Origin: an uncultured bacterium
GTDB taxonomy: Bacteria; Muiribacteriota; Ozemobacteria; Ozemobacterales; Ozemobacteraceae
DNA length: 64,000 nucleotides
Direction: 5' to 3'
Assembly (NCBI GenBank): GCA_937949615.1
Contig: CALEDQ010000008.1
Location: 124,001-188,000 of the forward strand
Below, piece by piece: positions 17,769 through 24,942 of the stretch. The notes under the pieces are model-generated. The model searched no databases. It was not told the origin of the DNA and saw nothing but the letters and a program-made list of their open reading frames with translations. Every line of letters starts with the position of its first letter. Position 1 is the stretch's first letter. The position numbers and the translations under genes are program-made.

Positions 17769-17870
17769 GCCGTGAATTTTAACACAGTACAAAAGCCTTG
17801 ATATAAATCAGTTTTGCTTTTTATTGGCGTTAAAAAAACCTCTTACAATTGTTTAATTACTTTTCAGGAC

Positions 17871-17899
17871 TTGACGCAAAGGGCAAAAACCGGTATCTT
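17871..17899 (+). promoter_or_regulatory. Promoter of the TetR-family gene
   Basis: TTGACG (17871-17876), a 17-base spacer and TATCTT (17894-17899) lie directly before the palindromic operator at 17900-17926. Transcription would begin inside the palindrome, about 20 bases before the ATG. Confidence 0.6.
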
Positions 17900-17926
17900 T
17901 AATAATGAACATTTAATTCATTATTA
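17900..17926. promoter_or_regulatory. Perfect palindromic operator overlapping the TetR start codon
   Basis: TAATAATGAA (17900-17909) and TTCATTATTA (17917-17926) are exact inverted repeats with a 7-base centre. The inner part, ATGAA-N7-TTCAT, recurs as GTGAA-N7-TTCAT at 18566-18582 before the next gene. Its place between the -10 box and the start codon fits autorepression by the encoded regulator. Confidence 0.75.
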
Positions 17927-18528
17927 TGCAGATTCTGAAAAACAATATAAGAGTGCAGATAGAACGGGCGGCCCTGCAGCTTTTCGCGGCCCGTGGTTTC
18001 GATTGCACGACCATGGCTGAAATTGCGGCCATGGCAGGCATATCGACCGGCAATCTGTATCGTTATCACAGCAACAAAGAAGAACTGCTCTATGCACTCG
18101 TATCTGAAAGCTTTGTAGAAAGCTGTCTGCAGATGTTGCGCCTGAAGTTCGATCTGGCCATGGGCATGAGCGCGAAACAGATCGCCGCTTCTCATGAATT
18201 CCGCAAAAGCAACGCGGCATTGTTGAAATTCATTCTCGACAACCGTCAGAAGCTTCTGATTCTTCTGCGTGGCTGCAAAGGCAGCAGATGGCAGAATTTC
18301 AGGGCGGCGGCCCAGCAGATGATCACAGACAAGGCGGGTGATTATTTTGCCGGCATACAAACCAGGTCTACGACCCGACCCGACCCTGTTCTGCTGGCCG
18401 GCATCTATGAAAACCTCATAAACGTCACCATAACGATTTTAGGCTCTGAAAGCAGTCGAAAAGACTGCCGGCAGTCTCTGATCGGTCTTTTGACATACCA
18501 CCAGGCCGGTCTGGCGGCCCTCTGCTGA
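17926..18528 (+). CDS. TetR/AcrR-family transcriptional regulator
   Basis: A 200-residue regulator with a typical N-terminal TetR helix-turn-helix: 'AALQLFAARGFDCTTMAEIA' then 'AGISTGNLYRYHSNKEELL' (about residues 12-56). The rest is an all-helical ligand-binding domain without recognisable subfamily. The start codon lies in the right arm of a perfect palindrome and there is no Shine-Dalgarno, so translation is probably weak or from a very short leader. An in-frame GTG at codon 10 is an alternative start. The same half-site arrangement precedes the iron-sulfur flavoprotein gene downstream, which is therefore its likely target. Ligand unknown. Confidence 0.88.
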   Translation: MQILKNNIRVQIERAALQLFAARGFDCTTMAEIAAMAGISTGNLYRYHSNKEELLYALVSESFVESCLQMLRLKFDLAMGMSAKQIAASHEFRKSNAALLKFILDNRQKLLILLRGCKGSRWQNFRAAAQQMITDKAGDYFAGIQTRSTTRPDPVLLAGIYENLINVTITILGSESSRKDCRQSLIGLLTYHQAGLAALC

Positions 18529-18549
18529 TTTTTTCGCCAGATTTTTTTT
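18511..18549 (+). terminator. Terminator overlapping the TetR stop codon
   Basis: CTGGCG (18511-18516) and CGCCAG (18535-18540) pair across an 18-base loop that contains the stop codon, followed by an eight-T run (18542-18549). The stem is only 6 bp but the T-run is strong. Confidence 0.5.
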
Positions 18550-18565
18550 GCCCGAGTTTTCTTTA

Positions 18566-18582
18566 GTGAATCATACATTCAT
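18566..18582. promoter_or_regulatory. Second TetR-type operator, before the flavoprotein gene
   Basis: GTGAA-N7-TTCAT matches the core of the palindrome at 17900-17926 in both half-site sequence and 7-base spacing. It lies 17 bases before the flavoprotein start codon and just ahead of its AAAGGAG ribosome site, where a bound repressor could block transcription. Confidence 0.6.
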
Positions 18583-18598
18583 TTTTAAAGGAGTTTTT

Positions 18599-19336
18599 AT
18601 GATAATCACCGCCTTTAACGGTACCCACAAAACCGGCCCCTCGAATACCGCGATCATGGTCGATGCTTTTCTGCAGGGTGCAGCTGAGGCCGGCGCCAGA
18701 ACCGAACATATAAGGCTCGCCGGCCACAAAATTCAGCTCTGTCTTGCCTGCAAGGCCTGCTGGCAGAAAACGCCCGGGAAATGCGTCATTCAGGATGACA
18801 TGACCATTCTGACCGAAAAGTTCATCAGCTCAGATCTGGTGATTCTGGCTTCGCCCATTTACACCGACAATGTTTCCGGTCTGCTGAAAGTCTTTCTCGA
18901 CCGCCTGATCACAACCGGCGATCCGCACTGGGAATTCGACGAGCATGGCGAAAGCCGCCACTGCCGCCGACACGAAAAACCCACCCGGCTGGTCGCGCTC
19001 AGTAACTGCGGCTACCCCGAGCAGAGTCATTTCGATGTGCTTCGGCTCTTTTTCAGACGCCTGTGCCGCAACATGCACCTCGAACTCGCCGGCGAAATCT
19101 ACCGTGGCGCCGGCGGCCTGCTGGCCGGCATCGTGCCTGAATTCGCAGAGCACATTGACCGCTACCTGAATCTGGTAAAACAGGCCGGCCACGAAACCGC
19201 CGAAACCGGCCACATATCAGCCGAGCTGCAGCAGACCCTCGAAGCCCCGCTGATCCCCCACCCCGACTTCAACCGCATGTTCCTGGACAAAGTGAACCAG
19301 CTCGCCGACCGGCTTAGTCCTTCTGCTGACAGTTAA
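18599..19336 (+). CDS. Iron-sulfur flavoprotein / NAD(P)H-dependent FMN reductase-like
   Basis: This 245-residue flavodoxin-fold protein starts with the FMN phosphate loop 'TAFNGTHKTGPSNTAIM' and has 'ILASPIYTDNVSGLLKVFLDRL', typical of the FMN_red family. Cys48, Cys51, Cys54 and Cys62 form a CxxCxxC-x7-C cluster like the compact [4Fe-4S] motif of Isf-type flavoproteins. Such proteins move electrons between ferredoxin and acceptors such as O2, peroxide or quinones. The ATG at 18599 follows an AAAGGAG site; a longer frame back to 18548 lacks one. The shared operator with the TetR gene implies induction by the regulator's ligand. Confidence 0.85.
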   Translation: MIITAFNGTHKTGPSNTAIMVDAFLQGAAEAGARTEHIRLAGHKIQLCLACKACWQKTPGKCVIQDDMTILTEKFISSDLVILASPIYTDNVSGLLKVFLDRLITTGDPHWEFDEHGESRHCRRHEKPTRLVALSNCGYPEQSHFDVLRLFFRRLCRNMHLELAGEIYRGAGGLLAGIVPEFAEHIDRYLNLVKQAGHETAETGHISAELQQTLEAPLIPHPDFNRMFLDKVNQLADRLSPSADS

Positions 19337-19520
19337 CCTGGTCGTTTTTCACTATTTTATGCATACCCATCTGACCTTTGAATTGGTGCAATTTCCGCTA
19401 TTACTGACATGAAGCAGACATCGGGATGGAGCTTGAACTCCTTGCAGGCGGCCTGTTCAATAACGATGCAGAAAAAGTCGATGGCACCCGCTGCGACTGT
19501 AAATTTTTCTAAAATGCCTT
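19337..19520. other. Intergenic region between convergent genes
   Basis: No convincing gene here. A minus-strand frame (19563-19357) continues past the methyltransferase end in another frame with a protein-like composition but no start signal or recognised family; it may be chance. No clear terminator hairpin is seen for either flanking gene. Confidence 0.4.
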
Positions 19521-20114
19521 TCAGTCGCGGCAGGCGATGAGGAAGACGTGCTTCTGGGGCCATTGATCGAGTTCGAGATGGCGGCAGGTCAGGCCCTGCT
19601 CTGCGATTACCGCCAGGTTGGCGCTGATGCCGATCGAGCTGTAGTGAAAAGTGTCGTCATGCCAGCGGTCGGTGTGTTCGCCGATCGCGTCACCGAAAGT
19701 GTAAGCAAGCACGCCGCCCGGTGCCAGCAGCTGACAGAGTCTGGTTATTACCGGCTTCTGCTGGTTCAGCGGCAGATGAAAAATGCTGTCCCAGGCAAAA
19801 ATGAAGTCGAAAGTCTGAGATGTCTGCCACTCGCAGATATCGGCATGATGAAAAACCGCATCCGGGTGGTTCTGCCTTGCCAGTCGTATCATTTCGGCTG
19901 AGACATCGAGACCGGTTACCGCAAGCCCCTTTCCATGCAACAGACGAATAAAGCGGCCACCGGCGCCGCAGCCGACATCGAGGGCCTCGCCACCCGACCG
20001 GCAGAATTGCAGAGCCCGCGAAATCTGCTGCACGCCATACTGCGAATCAACGTGCTGCTGATGCCACCATACCGCGATCTTATCGTATTTTTCACCCAGT
20101 TTTTTGGGGTCCAT
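19521..20114 (-). CDS. Class I SAM-dependent methyltransferase
   Basis: A 197-residue protein with a Rossmann methyltransferase core. Motif I 'ALDVGCGAGGRFIRLL' binds SAM (about residues 44-59); 'VTGLDVSAEMIRLA' carries the acidic residue for the ribose; 'FIFAWDSIFHLP' and 'LAPGGVLAYTFGD' correspond to motifs III-V. It resembles the small Methyltransf_11/25 proteins whose substrates are diverse and not predictable. The ribosome site is AAGGAA. It is divergent from the histidine kinase gene, with a 356-base intergenic region that contains a large hairpin and a repeat element. Confidence 0.85.
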   Translation of the reverse strand: MDPKKLGEKYDKIAVWWHQQHVDSQYGVQQISRALQFCRSGGEALDVGCGAGGRFIRLLHGKGLAVTGLDVSAEMIRLARQNHPDAVFHHADICEWQTSQTFDFIFAWDSIFHLPLNQQKPVITRLCQLLAPGGVLAYTFGDAIGEHTDRWHDDTFHYSSIGISANLAVIAEQGLTCRHLELDQWPQKHVFLIACRD

Positions 20115-20286
20115 GCTGTTTTTCCTTGAAAGCTATAATATCGCTATTTCTCGCCGGATTCCAGTCATAACATGCCCGCGACTTTTAATTTTTTGGCGTG
20201 ACTTGTAAGTCTTCAAGCTGAATGCTAAGTTATTTATAAATGCAAATCAAAAGCAGAATCGTTTGTAATAGTAGGCACGGGGAGAA

Positions 20287-20349
20287 GTCGGGATTGCTTT
20301 TTCGTAAGCTTGTGAGCGAAGCGAATCGCTGGAGAAAAAGCAACCCGAC
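20287..20349 (+). other. Large intergenic stem-loop
   Basis: GTCGGG plus TTGCTTTTTC (20287-20303, one bulged A) pairs with GAAAAAGCAA plus CCCGAC (20334-20349), a 16-bp stem. The 30-base apical part holds an inner AGCGA/TCGCT pair. It sits between divergent genes, directly before the dispersed repeat at 20352-20404. It has no coding potential. It could be a structured RNA or a remnant of a small mobile element. Confidence 0.65.
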
Positions 20350-20351
20350 TG

Positions 20352-20404
20352 ATAGACCGGGCCGACGAACCGGTTCAACTTTGTTTCTGCAGTAATCAAT
20401 AATA
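20352..20404 (+). repeat. Dispersed intergenic repeat, copy A
   Basis: About 42 of 51 positions match the reverse complement of 31585-31635 with one gap. The conserved core begins ATAGACCGGGCCG, continues with GAACCG and TTCA, and ends in an AT-rich AATAAT. In both copies the element points towards the next gene. Here it lies 67 bases before the histidine kinase start. No known riboswitch or REP family is recognised. Confidence 0.6.
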
Positions 20405-20470
20405 AGCGACCGCAGATAAGTCTTCTTCAAGCAAAGAAGATACTTAAATCCAACAGCCAGCCAGAGATCG

Positions 20471-22207
20471 ATGCAACCTCACCAGACCAGCCGACGTTTT
20501 ATTTTGAGCCTGATATTAATTCTGGTTTCTTTTGTGCTGCTGGTCGGCATTGCATTCAACAGCCTCAGATTCCAGCAGCAGATGCTCAACCGGCAGAACC
20601 GTGCCGAAAAGTTGAGCCGCATCGATCAGATCAGCGAAGAATATTTCAGACAGCTCGAAACATCGCCATTACCCGCCGAAACAATTCCGCTGCCGATGAG
20701 CAAGCCTTCTTTGCCGGCTTTGTCTGCTCCCGACAGTGCCCTCGCCCGCAACATCTTCATGAAAATTGCCATGGGCGCCGGTTCAAAACAGGCCCTGCTC
20801 ATCGAGGCCGAACTGAACTCTTCACCAGATGAACAGGATTTCTGGCGTTATCTGCAGATGAACGAATATGCCATTACTGGCAACCATTTCGAAATGCGCC
20901 GCTGCGCCTTTCAGATTCTGAATTCGAATTTCGATTTTCTTCTCGATAACGGCCGAACCTTAAAAACTGAAGCGGCTCTGCAGGTTGCCCAGGCTTTTCT
21001 TGCCGAAAATAATCCGGAATCATGCCGGCAATGGCTTCTGCGCCTGCGCACCCTGCCCGTGCCGGTGGCGATTCCGCAAAGTCCGGAGCAGATGCTGAAA
21101 GGCGATCTCCCACCGCAGCTTCTGGCCTGGCTCGATTTTCTGATTCATTGTTACCAGCTTTCCTATGCCGAGCCCATTGAACCAGGCTGGAAACAGAACC
21201 AGACCACAGAAACACTTGTCATAAAGCATGTCGACGGCACCGCCGCCTTTTCTGCGTCAACGGTTCTGGCCGGCCTTACCAGCCTGCTCAGACAAAGAGG
21301 GTTCTCAGAAGTCGTCGTTACCAGAAGCAACAACCTGCAGGGAAATTCTCATCTTCTTGCCGGTTCAGGCGGTCTCTGGGTAACCATCGACGTCACAGAA
21401 CCGCCGGCCCCGTTCCCGGGCGGCTTTGTTCTGCTGCTGATTCTGACTTCTGCCGGCATTCTCGGCCTTTTCTGGTTTTCGCTGCACGAATGGCAGTTTA
21501 TACAAAAAGCCCGACTGCTCGAAGAAGAAGAAAATTTCTTCAGACAGACCGCTCACGACCTGAAAACCCCGATCACCAACGTCAGCTTTCTTGCCGAAAC
21601 CCTTGCGTTAAAGCGCTACCGCAACGAAGAGCAGCAGAACCGCTATCTGTCACAACTGCAGACAGAAACCAGCAAAGCCGCCGAGCTGTTCGACCGCCTG
21701 CTTCTCTCTGTAAGACTGCGGCGAAAAACAGTTAACGCAGAGTTAAAAAGCATTTCGGCAACCGACACGTTAAAGAGTCTGCTTACGCGCTTTCGCACCC
21801 GCCTGCATGACTGGAAAACCGTCGAAGAATTTGAATACGAAGGACTGCTTCTCGCCGACCCCGACATGTTCGAGCGGGTTATGATCAACCTTATCGAGAA
21901 TGTGCTTCGCCACGCCTCTGAAGGCAGAACTCTGCTTCTGCGCACCTGCATGCTGCCAGGCCTGAAAGACGGCGAGGCCGCGGTCATGATCGGCGATGCG
22001 GGCGATGCTTTTCCGGTTTCACTGACGAGCGGCGATCTCAATCTTCTCAACAATGGCCTTATCTACCGACCAGAACGCGGCGGCAGCGGCACCGGGCTGT
22101 TTCTGGTGCGACAGATCATGACGACACACGCCGGGCAATTTTTCGCCCGACCCCGATTCGAAAAAGGAGTCTGGATGATAACCACCTGGAAAACCGTAAA
22201 ATCATGA
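20471..22207 (+). CDS. Sensor histidine kinase
   Basis: A 578-residue kinase. A first membrane helix (about 11-30) is followed by a roughly 290-residue extracytoplasmic domain with no recognised family and a second helix (about 318-338). HisKA follows with the phosphorylated His in 'TAHDLKTPITNVS' (about residue 360), then an ATPase domain with an N-box 'MINLIENVLRHA', a weak 'IGDAGD' G1 box and 'GSGTGLFLVRQI' as G2. There is no HAMP. It is translationally coupled by ATGA overlap to a PhoB/OmpR-type regulator. The 'HDLKTP' box in place of HELRTP is seen in a minority of kinases and should be active. The signal is unknown. Confidence 0.92.
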   Translation: MQPHQTSRRFILSLILILVSFVLLVGIAFNSLRFQQQMLNRQNRAEKLSRIDQISEEYFRQLETSPLPAETIPLPMSKPSLPALSAPDSALARNIFMKIAMGAGSKQALLIEAELNSSPDEQDFWRYLQMNEYAITGNHFEMRRCAFQILNSNFDFLLDNGRTLKTEAALQVAQAFLAENNPESCRQWLLRLRTLPVPVAIPQSPEQMLKGDLPPQLLAWLDFLIHCYQLSYAEPIEPGWKQNQTTETLVIKHVDGTAAFSASTVLAGLTSLLRQRGFSEVVVTRSNNLQGNSHLLAGSGGLWVTIDVTEPPAPFPGGFVLLLILTSAGILGLFWFSLHEWQFIQKARLLEEEENFFRQTAHDLKTPITNVSFLAETLALKRYRNEEQQNRYLSQLQTETSKAAELFDRLLLSVRLRRKTVNAELKSISATDTLKSLLTRFRTRLHDWKTVEEFEYEGLLLADPDMFERVMINLIENVLRHASEGRTLLLRTCMLPGLKDGEAAVMIGDAGDAFPVSLTSGDLNLLNNGLIYRPERGGSGTGLFLVRQIMTTHAGQFFARPRFEKGVWMITTWKTVKS

Positions 22208-22878
22208 CCAGAATTCTCATTGTCGAAGACGAACAGATAATTCGTGAGCTGCTCGGCGATAACCTCGAATTTGAAGGTTTCACCACCATTCAGACCGCCA
22301 GTCTGAACGATGCCGAAACCAGCATGAAGTCAGAAAAACCAGATATGGTGCTTCTTGACCTCAATCTTCCTGACGGCAATGGCGCCGACCGGCTTAAACA
22401 ATGGCGTCAGAACGGTCTGGCGATTCCGGTTATCATCTGCACGATCAGAGACCGTGAAATCGACATTATAAAAGCTCTTGACGCCGGCGCCGATGACTAT
22501 GTGACCAAGCCATTCAGGATCCGCGAACTGATTGCCCGCATCAAAGCGGTTCTGCGGCGTGCAGGGCACCAGCCGGAAACCAGGTCACACCGCATCGGCC
22601 GTCTCGACATCGATTTTATCAGCCGCTCTGTGAACTGCCCGGATGGCAGAACCACCCTGACCACTACCGAATGGCAGATTCTCGAATATCTCTGGGAAAA
22701 CCGCAATCAGGTAATCAGCCGCGAGCAGATAATCGATCGCATCTGGGGAATCGACGATCTTGAAGACAGCCGCGCCGTCGATGTGCACATCGGCCGCCTG
22801 CGAAAAAAGCTCGAACCGGCCACTGAACCCGAAACGCTCCTGACCGTCAGAGGTTTTGGCTACACACTGAAAGTCTGA
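22204..22878 (+). CDS. OmpR/PhoB-family response regulator
   Basis: The 224-residue regulator has an N-terminal receiver (acidic pair in 'LIVEDEQ', phospho-acceptor Asp in 'VLLDLNLPDG' at about 52, Thr in 'ICTIRD', Lys in 'TKPF') and a C-terminal winged helix ending 'VRGFGYTLKV'. It overlaps the kinase gene by four bases. Immediately downstream, at 22886-22918, are three 11-bp repeats beginning CTG, the usual layout of PhoB/OmpR binding sites, so it probably controls the STN-domain gene that follows. Confidence 0.95.
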   Translation: MTRILIVEDEQIIRELLGDNLEFEGFTTIQTASLNDAETSMKSEKPDMVLLDLNLPDGNGADRLKQWRQNGLAIPVIICTIRDREIDIIKALDAGADDYVTKPFRIRELIARIKAVLRRAGHQPETRSHRIGRLDIDFISRSVNCPDGRTTLTTTEWQILEYLWENRNQVISREQIIDRIWGIDDLEDSRAVDVHIGRLRKKLEPATEPETLLTVRGFGYTLKV

Positions 22879-22885
22879 ATAAATT

Positions 22886-22918
22886 CTGTTACACAACTGT
22901 TACATTCCTGACAAATGA
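22886..22918. promoter_or_regulatory. Three tandem 11-bp repeats, likely response-regulator binding site
   Basis: CTGTTACACAA, CTGTTACATTC and CTGACAAATGA follow each other exactly every 11 bases. This resembles a Pho box (direct repeats one helical turn apart). It lies between the response-regulator stop and the next gene's start; a GATAAT at 22936-22941 is a possible -10 box with the repeats in place of a -35. Confidence 0.7.
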
Positions 22919-22979
22919 TCGCAATATCCAATGCTGATAATAACGACAGCAGAAATTCAGAATGCACAAGGAGCAACTT

Positions 22980-24263
22980 ATGAAAAAACTACTTATCGCC
23001 CTGTTTTCGCTCTCGTTATTACTGGTGTTCAGGCAGGTCATGGCGGCAGATTCAGAACTCGACAACGCCATAATTAAGCTTTACAGTCATGGCCCCGACA
23101 CACAGATCGAAGAGACCCTGAAGCGCCTGAGTGACAGTTCTGAGCAGAACATCGCTGAACGGGCCGGGTTTCATCTTGCCTGCCTGCAAATTATTAAAGG
23201 CGGCACAACTGCTGAAGAAAGCCTTGCCAGACTTGAACAAAGTGCCAGAAATGCTTCAGAAAAAGAAACCGTCAAACTGCTGCAGGAAATTCTGCAGAAG
23301 AAAGCCGGAAAAGTGCCTGAACAGTTTCAGGACAAGATTTCACTGGACATGAAAGACGTAAGAATAAAAGATGTCGTCGCAATAATTGCCAAACAGGCAA
23401 ACGCCAACATTGTCGTGCACAATAAAATAACAGATAAAATCAGCCTGAAACTGACCGATGCCACCGTGATCCAGGCGATCGAAACCATCTGCAGAATGGC
23501 TGACCTGCGCTTCGAAAACAATGAGGGTATTTTCATCATTCTGCCGAGCGGCAGCCGCCGCGAAGATTACGAAAAGCGCGAAATCAGACTCGCCTTTCTC
23601 TCACCCGAAGAAGCTCTTAAAATGGCTGCGTCTGAACTGGGAGCAGATAAGGGCGACGCGGCTCCGGCACATCTGACACCTGAGCAGGCGGCTTCCCGGC
23701 CAACTGATGCCGAACGTCGCAATGTCACATTTAAAGCCACAAAGGATTCGATCGTCATGGAAGGCGAACAGACAGCTCTCGACAAGTTCGAGGCATTTCT
23801 GCGCAATCTCGACAAAAAAGGCAAAGCCCAGAAAATTTCGTTCAGAATCTGGAAAACCAACCCCGGAAAAACCGTTTCGCTGCAGGAATTCGCCGGCATG
23901 GACGACACAAAGAAAAATGATGCGGCAACCATACTTTCGGCGCCGGTTCTCGTTACTCTGACCGGCAAAGAAGCCAAAATCGAAGTTGGCGAAAGACGAA
24001 ATGACGATGAAAAGAGCGTCGGGCGCCCAATGTCATACTCTATGTCGTGCATAATTCACGAAACCGCCGACCCTGATAAGCTAAGGCTGATCGGACACAT
24101 GCGGGTTACCGGAAGCATTCAGGAAGACGGCCGCACCATCGACATAAAAAAAGAGTATGCACCGACTCTCGACATTGGCCGCAATAAATGGGTGCTGTTG
24201 CCGATCTATGAAGGAAAAGAGTCGATGTTTCTCGAACTGCAGGTCAGCCCCCACGTTGAATAA
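22980..24263 (+). CDS. Secreted STN-domain (secretin N-terminal-like) protein
   Basis: The 427-residue protein has a signal peptide ending 'RQVMA-AD'. A helical region follows, then an STN/secretin N0-type domain at about 119-190 ('SLDMKDVRIKDVVAIIAKQA', 'ISLKLTDATVIQAIETIC'). A further N1-like segment holds 'DSIVMEGEQTALDKFEAFL'. The C-terminal part has 'APVLVTLTGKEAKIEVGE', reminiscent of secretin barrel starts, but the protein is too short for a full GspD/PilQ channel and lacks the end motifs. It may be a periplasmic partner or an STN-only secretin relative. The ATG at 22980 has AAGGAG six bases upstream; an earlier in-frame ATG at 22962 lacks one. Likely controlled by the regulator encoded just upstream. 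Confidence 0.7.
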   Translation: MKKLLIALFSLSLLLVFRQVMAADSELDNAIIKLYSHGPDTQIEETLKRLSDSSEQNIAERAGFHLACLQIIKGGTTAEESLARLEQSARNASEKETVKLLQEILQKKAGKVPEQFQDKISLDMKDVRIKDVVAIIAKQANANIVVHNKITDKISLKLTDATVIQAIETICRMADLRFENNEGIFIILPSGSRREDYEKREIRLAFLSPEEALKMAASELGADKGDAAPAHLTPEQAASRPTDAERRNVTFKATKDSIVMEGEQTALDKFEAFLRNLDKKGKAQKISFRIWKTNPGKTVSLQEFAGMDDTKKNDAATILSAPVLVTLTGKEAKIEVGERRNDDEKSVGRPMSYSMSCIIHETADPDKLRLIGHMRVTGSIQEDGRTIDIKKEYAPTLDIGRNKWVLLPIYEGKESMFLELQVSPHVE

Positions 24264-24305
24264 AAAACAGTGATTGCCATCTGACGCCGTGCCGATAATT
24301 TAATT

Positions 24306-24815
24306 ATGGGCTGGCTTTGGAACAACATACATGACATGTTCGACGAGGATGACGGCAGCTTTCCCGAAATCTGCATCTGCGGATTAACAGCAGTGGAAGT
24401 AATCGCCGGTTATCGTCTTATCAGAGAAAAGGCCCGCTTCATTGTAGGCGGGCCGCGTTTTTTCAATCTCGAAGCAGGTCAGGAAATGGAACTGAACGCC
24501 GTCGAATGCGCCGCCACCCTCGTCTGCCAGAAAAAGGCCCAGCCCTTTCATTTCATGGTGCGTGAACTTGCCTTCGGCTCAGGCAAAGTGCACGAAATCG
24601 GCGTTTTCATTCTCGACAACGCCATCGCCATCGACTACGAGAAGGGGCGTATCTGGGGCGAACTGCAGATAGAAACGCTGCTGCTGCTGATCAATAAGCT
24701 TAAAGAGACCTCAGATAAGGCTTTTATCAGACTCGAAGATGCAGTCAGTCCCAAAGACCGCGAACGTCTCGAAAACGCCCTCGAGCGCCTCGCCAGCCCC
24801 ACCCCTGACGATTGA
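24306..24815 (+). CDS. Hypothetical cytosolic protein, 169 residues
   Basis: I do not recognise this family. The protein has no signal peptide or membrane helix. A central predicted beta-rich part (about 20-110, 'CGLTAVEVIAGYRLI', 'FIVGGPRFFNLEAGQ') precedes a charged helical C-terminus from about 120. The gene starts 43 bases after the STN gene, without a clear Shine-Dalgarno, and ends before a bidirectional terminator, so it may share the STN gene transcript. Codon use resembles that of the neighbours. Confidence 0.65.
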   Translation: MGWLWNNIHDMFDEDDGSFPEICICGLTAVEVIAGYRLIREKARFIVGGPRFFNLEAGQEMELNAVECAATLVCQKKAQPFHFMVRELAFGSGKVHEIGVFILDNAIAIDYEKGRIWGELQIETLLLLINKLKETSDKAFIRLEDAVSPKDRERLENALERLASPTPDD

Positions 24816-24868
24816 CCCGTCACCCAAACGCGCCCAGGGCTCAATCATTCTGATTTACAGGTTAAGAA

Positions 24869-24895
24869 AAGCGGTGCAACCAGGTTGCACCGCTT
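24869..24895. terminator. Bidirectional terminator between convergent operons
   Basis: A perfect 12-bp stem (AAGCGGTGCAAC / GTTGCACCGCTT) with a 3-base loop. Read on the minus strand it is followed by TTTTCTTAAC; on the plus strand by GTATTT. It separates the gene ending at 24815 from the minus-strand operon ending at 24943. Confidence 0.8.
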
Positions 24896-24942
24896 GTATT
24901 TCTGTGAAGCACAGACGCCAATAAATGGCTTTTTTTAAGAAA

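Noticed and set aside
19357..19563. Minus-strand frame overlapping the methyltransferase end, with a protein-like composition
   Set aside because: No start signal and it overlaps a clear gene in another frame; possibly a relic but not supportable.
20340..20410. A tRNA-like GGTTCAA stretch
   Set aside because: No cloverleaf, no acceptor stem and no anticodon arm can be folded around it.
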